Below are positions 33,650-42,526 of a stretch of 64,000 nucleotides of DNA, piece after piece. The translations under genes and the position numbers were made by a program. This DNA comes from a bacterium (GTDB taxonomy: Bacteria; Patescibacteriota; Saccharimonadia; Saccharimonadales; Saccharimonadaceae), in contig SFVX01000001.1 of the NCBI GenBank assembly GCA_004561445.1, positions 630,266 to 694,265 on the forward strand. Reading direction: 5' to 3'. The notes under the pieces were generated by a model. The model made no database searches. It was given only the letters and a program-made list of their open reading frames with translations, and was not told where the DNA came from. Within the stretch, counting starts at the first letter, position 1; every line of letters starts with the position of its first letter.

Positions 33650-33946
33650 TTACATGCCGAAGTTGCCGAGGGCGCCCATAAGAGGCTTCATCTTGTCGGT
33701 GGCGATTTCTTGAGCTTTGGCGTAGCCGTCGCGAAAAGCGTTCTCAATCCAGCGCTCGAGCTCTGGCATATCATCAAAGTCGATTTTCTCTGGGTCGAGG
33801 GTAACTTTTTTGACTTTAAGCTCGCCGGTGATCTGGATAACAACTGCACCGTCGCCCGCTTCAACCTCAACGATTTCGTTCTTGAGATCTTTTTGAGCTT
33901 TGCGAAGTTGGTTCAACATTTTCATTTGGTCCATAGTGGCACCCAT
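33650..33946 (-). CDS. YbaB/EbfC nucleoid-associated protein
   Basis: 98 residues; MDQMKMLNQLRKAQKDLKNE is the conserved N-terminal helix, VEAGDGAVVIQITGELKVKKVTLDPE the central beta sheet, and the C-terminal helix ends in Met-rich MKPLMGALGNFGM. YbaB binds DNA as a dimer and usually lies between dnaX and recR; here the DnaB and GT-C genes intervene. Gap of 2 bp from the upstream GT-C gene. Confidence 0.9.
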   Translation of the reverse strand: MGATMDQMKMLNQLRKAQKDLKNEIVEVEAGDGAVVIQITGELKVKKVTLDPEKIDFDDMPELERWIENAFRDGYAKAQEIATDKMKPLMGALGNFGM

Positions 33947-33948
33947 AG

Positions 33949-35406
33949 TTATTCTTCTCCCTGATTAGTTGGAATATTTTCGTATATATATAGTCTATCA
34001 GAATTTCGACTCTTTGGCGAAGTGATTATCTGTTTTAATGCAAAACGCTCGTCGTCGCAGATGTTGCTGAGGTAAATGATGCGATTTGGTGTGCGCTCTG
34101 GCATTTTATCGACGACGGTAATGCTATTGTAGCGCTCGAAGAGCTTATAGAAGTCGCGATTATCTTGCGTTTCGCTGACGACGAGAATGCTGCCGCTATC
34201 GAATTTGTTGATGAGCTCGATGTCATTATTAAAATTCTTGGCGACGTTTGGCGTGTAATGATAGCCCTCGACAAAGTGCGAGAAGCTCGGCAAAATAATG
34301 AGAAGTACGACTACGAGCATTGGGACAGTGCCGATGAAGCGTGCGTAAGGGTTTTCCGGGAAAAGCGAATGCCATTTTTTGAAAATACTTTCAATGCCAG
34401 CGGCACTTAGAATAGCGACCGGAATGATGACGAGAACGGCAATATCTTTGTTGAGTCCCGAAAAAACAATAGCAAAAATAACGAGCAGACTAATAACGGT
34501 ATTGCGTGAGGTAAATAGCTCACCCATAGAGGCAAGAATGCCGATAAAAATTAGTGCGATGGTGGCAAGGTTAAAAAGAGGCGAAAGATAGACGCTATCG
34601 TATGCGATGCCGAAAGAAAAGAACGGCGCAAATGACTCGGAAATATTAGTAAAGTAGCTGCCAAAATCAAAGTTGGACGCAAAAAGGATGTCGTTAATGA
34701 CACTAGGTTGCATGATGCAACTTACAACGAGTGGTAAGGCTATGATGGCAAAAATTGCAAAGCTGAGTATGACTTGAATGGGCTTAATTTGCTTTAATGC
34801 AAAACGTAAGTGTGGGTGCAAAAGTCCAGCGATTGCGATTGCGATGGCAACATAGATGAGGTGTGGCGTATATAGTGATGCGGAAACAGCGAGGAAGAAC
34901 GAGACCACGAGTATCGGACTGACGTTTTTGTTTCCAACGATTTTAGAACCGAGCCACAAAAGTAAGGAAAGCCAGAAAATATACATGATAGTAGGCGTAC
35001 CAGAGGTAGCAAGAAATAGAAAGGCGGCGCTCAACACGGCAAGAACGGAGCCGAATATTGCAACATCGGATTTAAACCAACGGTTGATAAGCAATACGAT
35101 GAGGAGCGCTGTAAAAACACCGATAATAATAGACGGAAGTTTGATGGAGATTAGGTTTAGGCCAAAAAGATTAAGGCTAAGTTTTTGCAGAAGATGATAT
35201 GGTAGGTCGATAATATTTCCCTGCTGGATGAAATCCGTGCCGATGTTGCTAGATTTGATAGCGGATTGCATTTCGGCGGAACTGAGACCGCCTGGAGCGA
35301 CTTTTGGCAGAAAGATTAGTACGCAAAAGAATGCGATAAGAAGTCCGATATAACCAATAATGAGGCGATAACGGCGTGCAAAAAATTGTTTAGTGGTCTT
35401 TTTCAC
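33949..35406 (-). CDS. GT-C family glycosyltransferase (PMT/ArnT-like) membrane protein
   Basis: 485 residues with GTG start at 35406; TAAAAT ends 7 nt upstream (leaderless type). About ten to eleven helices with an early extracytoplasmic loop holding GGLSSAEMQSAI, an E-containing loop in the place of the catalytic D/E of GT-C enzymes, then SLNLFGLNLISIKLPSIIIG. The C-terminal ~110 residues are soluble and outside. These enzymes use polyprenyl-phosphate sugars to glycosylate proteins or glycans. Which acceptor is used cannot be told. Confidence 0.75.
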   Translation of the reverse strand: MKKTTKQFFARRYRLIIGYIGLLIAFFCVLIFLPKVAPGGLSSAEMQSAIKSSNIGTDFIQQGNIIDLPYHLLQKLSLNLFGLNLISIKLPSIIIGVFTALLIVLLINRWFKSDVAIFGSVLAVLSAAFLFLATSGTPTIMYIFWLSLLLWLGSKIVGNKNVSPILVVSFFLAVSASLYTPHLIYVAIAIAIAGLLHPHLRFALKQIKPIQVILSFAIFAIIALPLVVSCIMQPSVINDILFASNFDFGSYFTNISESFAPFFSFGIAYDSVYLSPLFNLATIALIFIGILASMGELFTSRNTVISLLVIFAIVFSGLNKDIAVLVIIPVAILSAAGIESIFKKWHSLFPENPYARFIGTVPMLVVVLLIILPSFSHFVEGYHYTPNVAKNFNNDIELINKFDSGSILVVSETQDNRDFYKLFERYNSITVVDKMPERTPNRIIYLSNICDDERFALKQIITSPKSRNSDRLYIYENIPTNQGEE

Positions 35407-35456
35407 TAAATTTATTTTAACATAAAAGTCTTCAATATCATAATGCGATACAAACG

Positions 35457-36800
35457 TCAGTCGTGATGCTTATCAAGCGACATAAAGCGGACGCGTTTCT
35501 TGTCGAAGAAGAGCTCGACGTTGCCGGTGGCACCACGACGGTGCTTGGCGAGAATGAGGTCGGTGATGTTTTGGCGTTCGGTTTCTGGATCGTAATAATC
35601 CTCGCGATACAAGAACATAACAATATCAGCATCCTGCTCGATAGAACCAGACTCGCGAAGATCAGATAGCATTGGGATTTTAGGATCACGCGATTCGACG
35701 GAACGTGAGAGCTGCGATAGAGCGATTACTGGTACATTAAGTTCACGCGCAATAAGCTTGAGACCTCGTGAAATCTCGGAGATTTCTTGGACGCGGTTGT
35801 CCATGGCACGTTTGCTGGATCCGGACATAAGCTGGAGGTAGTCGACGATAATGAGCCCAATGTCGTTTTCGTGAGCAACGCGGCGGGCTTTGGTGCGCAT
35901 TTCCATCACGGTGAGGCCTGGTGTATCGTCGATATAGATAGACGATTCAGCCATAACGCTCATAGCTTCGGAGATGGCTTCGAAATCTTCCTCTTTAAAA
36001 TTACCAGTTTCAAGTTTGAAAGACTCGACACCAGAGGCGTCGGCGAGCATACGGTTAATAAGCTGCTCTTTGCCCATCTCGAGCGAAAAGATAAGGACGG
36101 TTTTTTTATTGATATTAGCAACGTTGCTAGCGATATTAAGTGCGAAAGCGGTCTTACCCATGGCTGGGCGAGCGGCGAGAATGATTAAGTCGGACTTGTG
36201 GAGGCCGGCGGTCATCTTGTCGAGGTCGATAAAGCCAGTTTTGTAACCGGCGATAGAACCTTTATTCTTCCAGAGCGTTTCGAGATGGTCGAAGGTGTCG
36301 GAAAGTAAATCGGCGAGCGAGACGAGTTCGCCTTTGGTGTGTTGCTCGGAGACCTCAAAAATGTGACGCTCGGCTTCGCCAAGCAGGCTCGTCGTGTCGT
36401 TACTGCCATCGTAGGCGTCTTCGGTAATTTTGGCCGCAGCGGAAATAAGACGGCGGCGCGTGCTTTTTTCGGCGATAATCTCGGCGTAGGCTTTGGCGTG
36501 TGCGGCAGTTGGTACGTAGCCGGAAAGCTCAGAGATATAGGCAGCGCCGCCGGCTTTATTGAGTTGCTTCTTGGATTTGAGTTCATTGCTGACAGTTAGA
36601 ATGTCGACCGGGCGGTGCTTTTCATAAAGCGTCCACATGGCGCCATAAATAATACGGTGGCGATCATCATAAAAATCGTCAGATTTTAGAATCTCGATAA
36701 TATCTGGCAGGGATTCTTCGGAAATCAAAATTGCGCCAAGTAAAGATTTCTCGGCGTCAAGATCTTGCGGAATTAGGCGTTTGGTTTGTTCTTCATTCAT
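35457..36800 (-). CDS. dnaB: Replicative DNA helicase DnaB
   Basis: 447 residues. N-terminal DnaB domain (LIPQDLDAEKSLLGAILI, SNELKSKKQLNKAGGAAYISEL), linker helix, and RecA-like domain with Walker A ARPAMGKTAFAL, Walker B LIIVDYLQLM, VIALSQLSR and DLRESGSIEQDADIV arginine-finger region. It begins 8 bp inside the end of dnaX, so the clamp-loader and helicase genes are translationally coupled. Sequence typical for bacterial chromosomal DnaB and not a phage type. Confidence 0.95.
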   Translation of the reverse strand: MNEEQTKRLIPQDLDAEKSLLGAILISEESLPDIIEILKSDDFYDDRHRIIYGAMWTLYEKHRPVDILTVSNELKSKKQLNKAGGAAYISELSGYVPTAAHAKAYAEIIAEKSTRRRLISAAAKITEDAYDGSNDTTSLLGEAERHIFEVSEQHTKGELVSLADLLSDTFDHLETLWKNKGSIAGYKTGFIDLDKMTAGLHKSDLIILAARPAMGKTAFALNIASNVANINKKTVLIFSLEMGKEQLINRMLADASGVESFKLETGNFKEEDFEAISEAMSVMAESSIYIDDTPGLTVMEMRTKARRVAHENDIGLIIVDYLQLMSGSSKRAMDNRVQEISEISRGLKLIARELNVPVIALSQLSRSVESRDPKIPMLSDLRESGSIEQDADIVMFLYREDYYDPETERQNITDLILAKHRRGATGNVELFFDKKRVRFMSLDKHHD

Positions 36801-38268
36801 TGATAGTTACCTCTTCTCCGCCGCCCATAAGTTCAGCGATACTGGCGAGCTCGGCGTCGGATTGTTTTGTTTCTTCGCGGATATCTAACTCGTAGCCGGT
36901 TGGCATTAGTTCGGCGATGAGACTGCGCTTTTTGTCGATTAGACGCTTAGCGAGTTTGCCGCCAGCATATACGATAACGCGTTCGTTCGTGACTTCGATT
37001 TTGGATTTGCGGACGTATTGGAGAATACCGAGTTCTTCTTTTGCTTCGAGGTTTTGCAGAATTTGAGCTTGAAAATTGTTGGGATCAAAGTCGGCGGAGG
37101 TGGGAGCTTTGAGTGTTTCGGCTGGCTTTGGCTCGGAGGGCTGTTCGACTGACGGTTCGGAAGTAGGTTCTGCTGGCGTTTTGGCTGGGGCTAGCTCTGG
37201 CATTGCTAGCTCGGGCGTTTTTGGCGTATCAGTTGACTTTGCGGGCTTGGTTGGGCTAGGTGCTGGTTTTGGAGCAGACGCAGCAACGGGAGTGGTGGTT
37301 GGTGTGGTGGTTGGCATTGCAAAATTGGCGCTAGCGACGGCTTGAGGTGCGGTTAACGCGAGTAATAGACGAACATTTGGATAACTGGCGCGCGAAACTT
37401 CGGTGAGCTTATCGAGGAGATTTAGAAAAATATTATCTGGGCGTTCGAGAATATGCGAGATGAGATTGTCGGCGATAATGTCTGGTTTGACGCTAGAATT
37501 GTCGAGCGCGATGAGATTTTCGCGGATTTTAGCGCTATCACCGGCGGCATAGGCGTTCAAGATTCCGTCAATTTTTTCGTCTGGCGGTAAACCAAAGGCG
37601 TGATTTAACATTTCAACGGTAATCTTATCGGAGCTAAGCGTAGAGACTTGGTCGAGTAAAGATAAAGAATCGCGATAAGAGCCGCCACCGCGACGAACAA
37701 TAATTTCGAGTGCCTCGTCATCGATATTGATTTTCTCTGACTTTGCGATTTTTTTCAGATGATCAAACATTGTTGACGGATCGGCGAGGCTAAAAGTTAG
37801 AGTTTGACTGCGCGAAGTAATAGTGACTGGCACTTTGTGGGCGTCGGTGGTCGCCATGATAAAAATCACATGAGCCGGTGGTTCCTCGAGAGTTTTGAGC
37901 AAAGCATTAAAAGCAGAACGAGTCAGCATGTGGACTTCATCAATGATGTAGATTTTGTATTTGCCTTCGACTGGCGCAATGATAGCTTTTTCGCGTAGGT
38001 CACGAATGTTATCGACACCGGTATTGCTAGCTGCATCGATCTCAATAATATCTAGATAATCGTCTTCGAGCTCGTACTTGAAACCATTAATCTCGTGAGC
38101 AAGAATGCGGGCGACGGAGGTCTTGCCAGTGCCACGCGGACCGACAAAAAGATAAGCGTGAGCAAGCTTGTTGCTCTTGATGGCATTTTTGAGCGGGCCG
38201 GTTACCTGCTCTTGTCCTACGACATCGTCAAGCGTCTTCGGGCGGTACCTCCTATATAGTGCCTTCAT
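36793..38268 (-). CDS. dnaX: DNA polymerase III subunit gamma/tau, zinc-less
   Basis: 491 residues. AAA+ domain with Walker A FVGPRGTGKTS, IIDEVHMLTRSAFNALLKTLEEP (Walker B and SRC-like sensor region ATTDAHKVPVTITSRSQ). Between the P-loop helix (ARILAHEING) and LDIIEIDAASNTG, where DnaX carries a four-cysteine zinc module, there is only FKYELEDDY. After domain III (to about 310) come a Pro/Ala/Thr-rich linker (about 320-395) and a short tau-like C-terminal domain. TAAAAT lies 7 nt before the ATG (leaderless type). Confidence 0.95.
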   Translation of the reverse strand: MKALYRRYRPKTLDDVVGQEQVTGPLKNAIKSNKLAHAYLFVGPRGTGKTSVARILAHEINGFKYELEDDYLDIIEIDAASNTGVDNIRDLREKAIIAPVEGKYKIYIIDEVHMLTRSAFNALLKTLEEPPAHVIFIMATTDAHKVPVTITSRSQTLTFSLADPSTMFDHLKKIAKSEKINIDDEALEIIVRRGGGSYRDSLSLLDQVSTLSSDKITVEMLNHAFGLPPDEKIDGILNAYAAGDSAKIRENLIALDNSSVKPDIIADNLISHILERPDNIFLNLLDKLTEVSRASYPNVRLLLALTAPQAVASANFAMPTTTPTTTPVAASAPKPAPSPTKPAKSTDTPKTPELAMPELAPAKTPAEPTSEPSVEQPSEPKPAETLKAPTSADFDPNNFQAQILQNLEAKEELGILQYVRKSKIEVTNERVIVYAGGKLAKRLIDKKRSLIAELMPTGYELDIREETKQSDAELASIAELMGGGEEVTINE

Positions 38269-38371
38269 GTAATCTATTTTACACGCAACACGGCGCGATT
38301 TCTACCATGTGCGGTTTAAAGGATTTGGTTCACATTTGACCATAAGCGAAATATTTGTTATCTTAAAATGG

Positions 38372-38692
38372 ATGTCAAAGAAAAATAAAAATAAGCAAAT
38401 TCAGAAAAATTTTAGGCATGCAATTGCAACGGTCAATGTTTTGGTTTTTATTTTTGTCTGCTTCAATGCTGCGCTACTTTTGACAGGTGGCTGGGATGAT
38501 ATTTCGATCGTCGTTGTGGTGCTCTTGCCTCTTTGCTCGCTGATTTCGTTGGGACTTGCCATGGTAAACGTGGCAAAATATAAATCCGAGGGTCGTGAAC
38601 TAGTAGCATCGATAGTGGCACTAGCTTGCTCGGCGCTATTGGCTGGATTTGTATTGATTCATCCGGTAGTCATTCAAATGATTGCGGGATAA
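38372..38692 (+). CDS. Small membrane protein, two to three helices
   Basis: 106 residues from MSKKNKNKQIQ at 38372, with TATCTT ending 7 nt before it. A basic N-terminus (residues 1-16) leads into hydrophobic helices at about 17-38, 45-66 and 77-98. Not recognised. A strong terminator follows. Divergent from dnaX with about 100 bp between. Confidence 0.6.
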   Translation: MSKKNKNKQIQKNFRHAIATVNVLVFIFVCFNAALLLTGGWDDISIVVVVLLPLCSLISLGLAMVNVAKYKSEGRELVASIVALACSALLAGFVLIHPVVIQMIAG

Positions 38693-38731
38693 AAAAAATA
38701 CTCCGTCTATAACGCGACGGGGTATTTTTTA
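38693..38731. terminator. Terminator
   Basis: Stem AAATACTCCGTC/GACGGGGTATTT (one G-T pair) with A and T tracts at both ends; used by the convergent genes ending at 38692 and 38729. Confidence 0.8.
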
Positions 38732-39247
38732 AAGACTTGCTTCGACGGCGGCCCAAGTTGCGTCGGTGTTGTCGGCCGGGATGACGACGGATACTTGATC
38801 GCCGACTTTGAGGCGGAAATAAGTGACGGATGCGTAGAGAATTTTGTATTCTTTGCCGTTGATCTCGACGAAGTATTGATCGTCGTGGCTAGTGAGCGTG
38901 CCGATGACGGTGCGTCGCTCAACTGGCCCAATCTGCTTGTAAAGGAATTTGCCAGATTCGCCAATTGTGAGCTTCAGAATATCGCCTTCGACGAGCTTTG
39001 ACTTGCTGGCGTAGTTGGCTGGAACTGGATAGTTTTTGCCATCTGGGCCAATCATAATTTGGCCATCAAAAACGCCCTCGATAATTTTACCTTCTGGGCT
39101 TTCGCTGACAGTAGCGGCAGGAGTTGTGATAATATCTCCGTCGCCGAGCATAGAAGTAAGTAGCTCTTTTGCTGCGGAGAGATTGGTTTCGGCTTCGGTC
39201 AAAAGACTACGTAATCTTTTTATTTGTTTTTCTGGTAATTCAGACAT
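38729..39247 (-). CDS. Conserved hypothetical protein with coiled coil and OB-like domain
   Basis: 172 residues from MSELPEKQIKRLRSLLTEAE (39247), where GCGAGG lies just upstream. A coiled coil (about 5-32) is followed by a beta-rich domain with GQIMIGPDGKNYPVP, KLVEGDILKLTIGESGKF and YKQIGPVERRTVIG, which resembles a small OB/TRAM-like barrel; the end KVGDQVSVVIPADNTDATWA adds a further strand. I do not recognise a named family. Probably nucleic-acid associated by fold (inference). Upstream is a TTGACA...TATAAT promoter near 39283. Confidence 0.6.
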   Translation of the reverse strand: MSELPEKQIKRLRSLLTEAETNLSAAKELLTSMLGDGDIITTPAATVSESPEGKIIEGVFDGQIMIGPDGKNYPVPANYASKSKLVEGDILKLTIGESGKFLYKQIGPVERRTVIGTLTSHDDQYFVEINGKEYKILYASVTYFRLKVGDQVSVVIPADNTDATWAAVEASL

Positions 39248-39407
39248 ACCTCGCATCCTGTCTGTGTTAACTTTTACTAAGTCTATATTATAAATTTTAA
39301 AGCAATCTGTCAACAAAAATATTTTTGACTTTTCCACAGAAATAACGGGGGTAGTGTTAAAAGTGTTGTAAATTTTACCATTGACTTTTTGGCGAGAATT
39401 GCTTGCG

Positions 39408-39965
39408 TCAGTAAACGATAGTCTTAGTCATATCGCCGGCGGCTTTATCGACGAGATAATATGCAAGTATGAATAACATGTTATTGCTAAGCTGTAGTAT
39501 GGCTCCGATTGGTCCGGCGGAGAGCATATTGAGAATGATTATGACGGCGAAGATGCTGGTGTTAGCGATAGTGTATTTTTGGCTGTATGGAATTTTATTT
39601 TTGCCAAGCAGTTGGTATTGCCAATATGCTCCTGCTGGGATGCCAAGTAATGCGATTCCCTGTTGAATATTGAGTGGAAGAGTTGGTAAGATTTTTAGAA
39701 GTGCGTCAACTAGGATGAAGCGTAAAAGTAGAAATGGAATCACACTAGCCCAAAATAGATAGCCGCGCTCGCTGTCGTGATAAATGAGCGCACTTTTTTT
39801 CTTGAAGTCGAAGAAAGCGACGAAGCTAGACAAAAGGATTGACGCGGCGGAAATACCTATAATAATGGCGGTGAGAAATGCAGGCAATTTAAGCGGGAGA
39901 ACTATAAAAGTGGCAAGTAGGATGGCGATAATTTGTAAGGCGTAAGAAATGAATATCCGATTCAT
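39408..39965 (-). CDS. Multi-pass membrane protein
   Basis: 185 residues with five to six predicted helices (about 5-25, 27-47, 60-80 and so on), short connecting loops, and no family I recognise. Ends in TGA (39408-39410). The start ATG overlaps the TGA stop of the upstream gene (ATGA), so the two are cotranscribed. Confidence 0.6.
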   Translation of the reverse strand: MNRIFISYALQIIAILLATFIVLPLKLPAFLTAIIIGISAASILLSSFVAFFDFKKKSALIYHDSERGYLFWASVIPFLLLRFILVDALLKILPTLPLNIQQGIALLGIPAGAYWQYQLLGKNKIPYSQKYTIANTSIFAVIIILNMLSAGPIGAILQLSNNMLFILAYYLVDKAAGDMTKTIVY

Positions 39966-40483
39966 ATGGCTTGGGATTTTGTCTTCAATGCGAGCACGCT
40001 CGGGGATAGGTTTGGTGTCGTCTTTGCGCTTTCGCCAATCTGCTTCAGGCTCACCGCCGACGGTTTTAGCCGGTTCTGGGTAGAGAGAGGTGAAATCGAA
40101 TTTTTTGTCTGCTTCTGGGCTTTTAGGAGGGTTCGAAGATTTATCGGTTTTTTCTTTGCTCTTTTGCTCGTCGAGGGTTTTTTGTTTTTTGCGTCGGCTT
40201 CGGCTTTGCGTTTTTTCTCTTGCTCTTCGGCGCGGCGTTTGAGTTCGGCGGCTTCAAATTCAGGATCGGCTTTTAGATTACGGGTACCGACGTTCTCGGA
40301 GAACGAGACGAGATTTGCGTGGCTAATCTGGCGCTCAATGGCTGGCGTTTTGTCGTCGTCGGCATCGCGTAAAATACTGTCAGACATAGCCATGCTGGAG
40401 GGGCGACGTGCGTCGTTGATTTGCGACTCAGTAAGAGGCTCGGATTCGTCGGGGCCGTTGCCGCTAAGATAAGTTTTTGCCAT
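39962..40483 (-). CDS. Lys/Ala/Glu-rich disordered protein
   Basis: 173 residues, no helices that look membrane-bound, rich in E, K, A and S. The middle has a long heptad-like stretch DPEFEAAELKRRAEEQEKKR (about 85-110), followed by basic segments KRAKKKPINLRTLLKAQKQ. Start at 40483 with TATAAT ending 6 nt before (leaderless type). No family recognised. Overlaps the following membrane protein gene by ATGA. Confidence 0.6.
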   Translation of the reverse strand: MAKTYLSGNGPDESEPLTESQINDARRPSSMAMSDSILRDADDDKTPAIERQISHANLVSFSENVGTRNLKADPEFEAAELKRRAEEQEKKRKAEADAKNKKPSTSKRAKKKPINLRTLLKAQKQTKNSISPLSTQNRLKPSAVSLKQIGESAKTTPNLSPSVLALKTKSQAI

Positions 40484-40582
40484 AAGAATATTATATATTA
40501 GTTCGGATTTTGTGCGATACAAAAACAGACGCCCGTATGAGCGTCTGTTTGAATAACATTCTGACTTGTAATTTGATAGAAC

Positions 40583-40960
40583 TTAAGCGAGTTCGACGGT
40601 TGCGCCGGCTTCTTCCAAAGCTTTCTTGAGAGCTTCAGCGTCATCCTTAGCAACTTTCTCTTTAACGGTAGCTGGAGCACCGTCAACCAAAGCCTTAGCT
40701 TCGCCAAGACCGAGACCGGTAGCTTCTTTAACAGCCTTGATAACGGCAATCTTTTGTGCGCCTGCATCTTTGAGAACGACGTCGAATTCGGTCTTCTCAT
40801 CAGCAGCGGCGGCACCACCCTCAGCTGGGGCGGCAACTGCTACAGCGGCAGCAGCTGGCTCGATGCCATATTCGTCCTTAAGGACATTTTTGAGCTCATT
40901 AACTTCGAGGACGGTGAGCTTAACCAATTCCTCTGCGATTTTCTTTACATCAGCAGCCAT
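40583..40960 (-). CDS. rplL: 50S ribosomal protein L7/L12
   Basis: 125 residues: N-terminal dimerization domain ([19 protein letters not shown]), Ala/Gly-rich hinge, and C-terminal domain [20 protein letters not shown] and [20 protein letters not shown]. Forms the ribosomal stalk with L10. Follows rplJ by 36 bp with its own ribosome-binding site AAGGAG, so stalk stoichiometry can be adjusted. Confidence 0.97.
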   Translation of the reverse strand: MAADVKKIAEELVKLTVLEVNELKNVLKDEYGIEPAAAAVAVAAPAEGGAAAADEKTEFDVVLKDAGAQKIAVIKAVKEATGLGLGEAKALVDGAPATVKEKVAKDDAEALKKALEEAGATVELA

Positions 40961-40996
40961 GTTTGACTCCTTTTTCTGATTAGTAGGTTAATAAAA

Positions 40997-41521
40997 TTAG
41001 TTGGTTGCTTTGTCGGCAACGCCGTCGAGCAAAGCGTGAAGGTTGCCAGAAAGCGCGTTGGTGACGTCGTTGACGGTACCAGTAAGCATGTTGACAACTT
41101 GACCAATGAGCTGGTCTTTGCTTGGAAGCTTGGAGAGTTCCACGACTTCCTGCTCGTTGAGGCTTTTACCCTCAGCGCTGAAAGCACCCTTGAGTTCGAG
41201 AGCTTGGTGCTCTTTGGCGAACTTGGCGAGGACCTGAGCTGGAGCTACTTCGTCATCGTTGGAGATGGCATAAAGAAGCTGACCTTCAAGTGCGCTCGTG
41301 TCGGTGTCTTTATAAACAGCGATTTCGCCCATGGCGACACGGACGAGACGGTTTTTGACGACCTTGATCTTAACGTTGTTTTCGCGAGCAAGGTGGCGAA
41401 GTTCTTGCAATTCAGAAACGCTGAGTCCCTGATATTTTGCAAAAACGGTCATCTTGGCATCGGAAAGGATCTCGTTTAAGTCGGCAACCAATTGTTGTTT
41501 CTTATCTTTGCTAATTGCCAT
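40997..41521 (-). CDS. rplJ: 50S ribosomal protein L10
   Basis: 174 residues with conserved N-terminus KKQQLVADLNEILSDAKMTVFAKYQGLSVSELQELR and C-terminal helix that binds L7/L12 dimers (NMLTGTVNDVTNALSGNL). AAAGGAGATTTCT precedes the ATG. It has a strong promoter and a ~134-nt leader, the usual place for L10-leader feedback. Confidence 0.97.
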   Translation of the reverse strand: MAISKDKKQQLVADLNEILSDAKMTVFAKYQGLSVSELQELRHLARENNVKIKVVKNRLVRVAMGEIAVYKDTDTSALEGQLLYAISNDDEVAPAQVLAKFAKEHQALELKGAFSAEGKSLNEQEVVELSKLPSKDQLIGQVVNMLTGTVNDVTNALSGNLHALLDGVADKATN

Positions 41522-41690
41522 AGATAGAAATCTCCTTTTGGTGTTAAAAAGTCAGAATGTTAAATTTCGTCACCAATATAAGAAATATTTTCCTCGGCGA
41601 TATATTTAAATTCTTTTGGTTTTACCTCGAGAATAGTCGCTGTCTTTGGTAACTGGGAGATATTTTAGCAAAGATTATGCACGAAGTCAA
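41522..41690 (-). promoter_or_regulatory. rplJ promoter and L10 leader region
   Basis: TTGACT (41685-41690), 17-nt spacer, TAAAAT (41662-41667); transcription start near 41655 leaves a ~134-nt leader ahead of rplJ. The position fits an L10(L12)4-binding leader, but I could not fold it by eye with confidence. Confidence 0.6.
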
Positions 41691-41732
41691 GTGCCTGATT
41701 GTTTATTTGTCGAAATATGTTATAATATCTTA

Positions 41733-42161
41733 ATGATAACGATTATCGCTGGCGGCAAGAAGAATAACGGATGGGTGCGCGAGGCTTGCGCCGAATATGA
41801 GAAGCGTTTGCATAAACCGTTTTTGGCCGAGTGGCAGTTTGTGGAAGAGTCGAAGCTTAATGATAAGGTTTCTCATTTAGCGCCGAGCGATTTTTTGATA
41901 CTTCTAGACGAGCATGGAAAGATCTTGAGCTCGCCAGAATTATCGAAGACAGTTGCTGAGCCGTTAGAGGCTGGGCGCAACGTAGTGTTTTTGATTGGCG
42001 GCGCATTTGGTCATTTTTCGGAGGCAATTTTGAAGCGCGCGAATTTGGTGTGGTCGCTGTCGAAGCTAGTGCTTCCCCACCAGCATTGTCGCGTAATTGT
42101 GGCGGAACAGCTTTATCGTGCGCAAGAGATTTATCTTGGGCATCCATATCATCATGAATAG
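41733..42161 (+). CDS. rlmH: 23S rRNA pseudouridine1915 N3-methyltransferase RlmH
   Basis: 142 residues of the SPOUT superfamily: starts MITIIAGGKKNNGWVREACAE, and has FLIGGAFGHFSEAIL plus WSLSKLVLPHQHCRVIVAEQ, the knotted SAM-binding region. Methylates the pseudouridine in 23S helix 69. TATAAT (41721-41726) ends exactly 6 nt before the ATG (leaderless type). The N-terminally longer frame from 41646 has no support. Confidence 0.93.
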   Translation: MITIIAGGKKNNGWVREACAEYEKRLHKPFLAEWQFVEESKLNDKVSHLAPSDFLILLDEHGKILSSPELSKTVAEPLEAGRNVVFLIGGAFGHFSEAILKRANLVWSLSKLVLPHQHCRVIVAEQLYRAQEIYLGHPYHHE

Positions 42162-42184
42162 AAAAAGCCACCCGTTTGGGTGGC
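42161..42184 (-). terminator. Terminator of the gene at 42192
   Basis: GCCACCC-GTTT-GGGTGGC stem with TTTTTC on the minus strand; on the plus strand it follows rlmH but lacks a T-tract. Confidence 0.7.
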
Positions 42185-42191
42185 GCTGTTA

Positions 42192-42479
42192 TTATTGGGC
42201 TAGCTCTTTTTTTTCTAGCGCTTTAACTAGGAATGCGGTTCCGAGCCCTAGACAGATTGTCCCTTCGATAATCGATTGCATTTGTGTGGTTGTTTCAAAA
42301 TATATTCGCATATCGTCTCTGATATATTCTGTGTCCGTAGTGGGGGTATCCATTTGTGCGGAGATGGGAGTGAAACTTATGATACTTACTAATATAATAA
42401 TGGCGTATCCGAACGACAATATAGATGCTATCCAGCAGATTATTTTGATAAGGTTTATGTTTTTATTTTTAGTTTTCAT
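42192..42479 (-). CDS. Small two-helix membrane protein
   Basis: 95 residues from MKTKNKNINLIKI (42479); TATAAT ends 7 nt before the ATG (leaderless type) within a GTGTGC-class promoter (TTGGCT, 17 nt, TATAAT). Helices at about 9-33 and 70-88, separated by a polar outside loop. Not recognised. Followed by a terminator. Confidence 0.6.
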   Translation of the reverse strand: MKTKNKNINLIKIICWIASILSFGYAIIILVSIISFTPISAQMDTPTTDTEYIRDDMRIYFETTTQMQSIIEGTICLGLGTAFLVKALEKKELAQ

Positions 42480-42486
42480 ATTATCT

Positions 42487-42515
42487 ATTATAGCACACTT
42501 TGCACAAAAAGCCAA
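42487..42515 (-). promoter_or_regulatory. GTGTGC-class promoter
   Basis: TTGGCT (42510-42515), 17-nt spacer ending GCAAAGTGTGC, TATAAT (42487-42492). Confidence 0.7.
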
Positions 42516-42526
42516 TAGTACTTATG

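Noticed and set aside
39330-39338. DnaA-box-like TTTTCCACA
   Set aside because: Single copy, no cluster, no AT-rich unwinding element or dnaA gene near; not evidence for an origin.
41556-41650. About 30 sense codons in the rplJ leader (ending ISYIGDEI)
   Set aside because: No start codon; upstream in-frame TAA. Probably chance.
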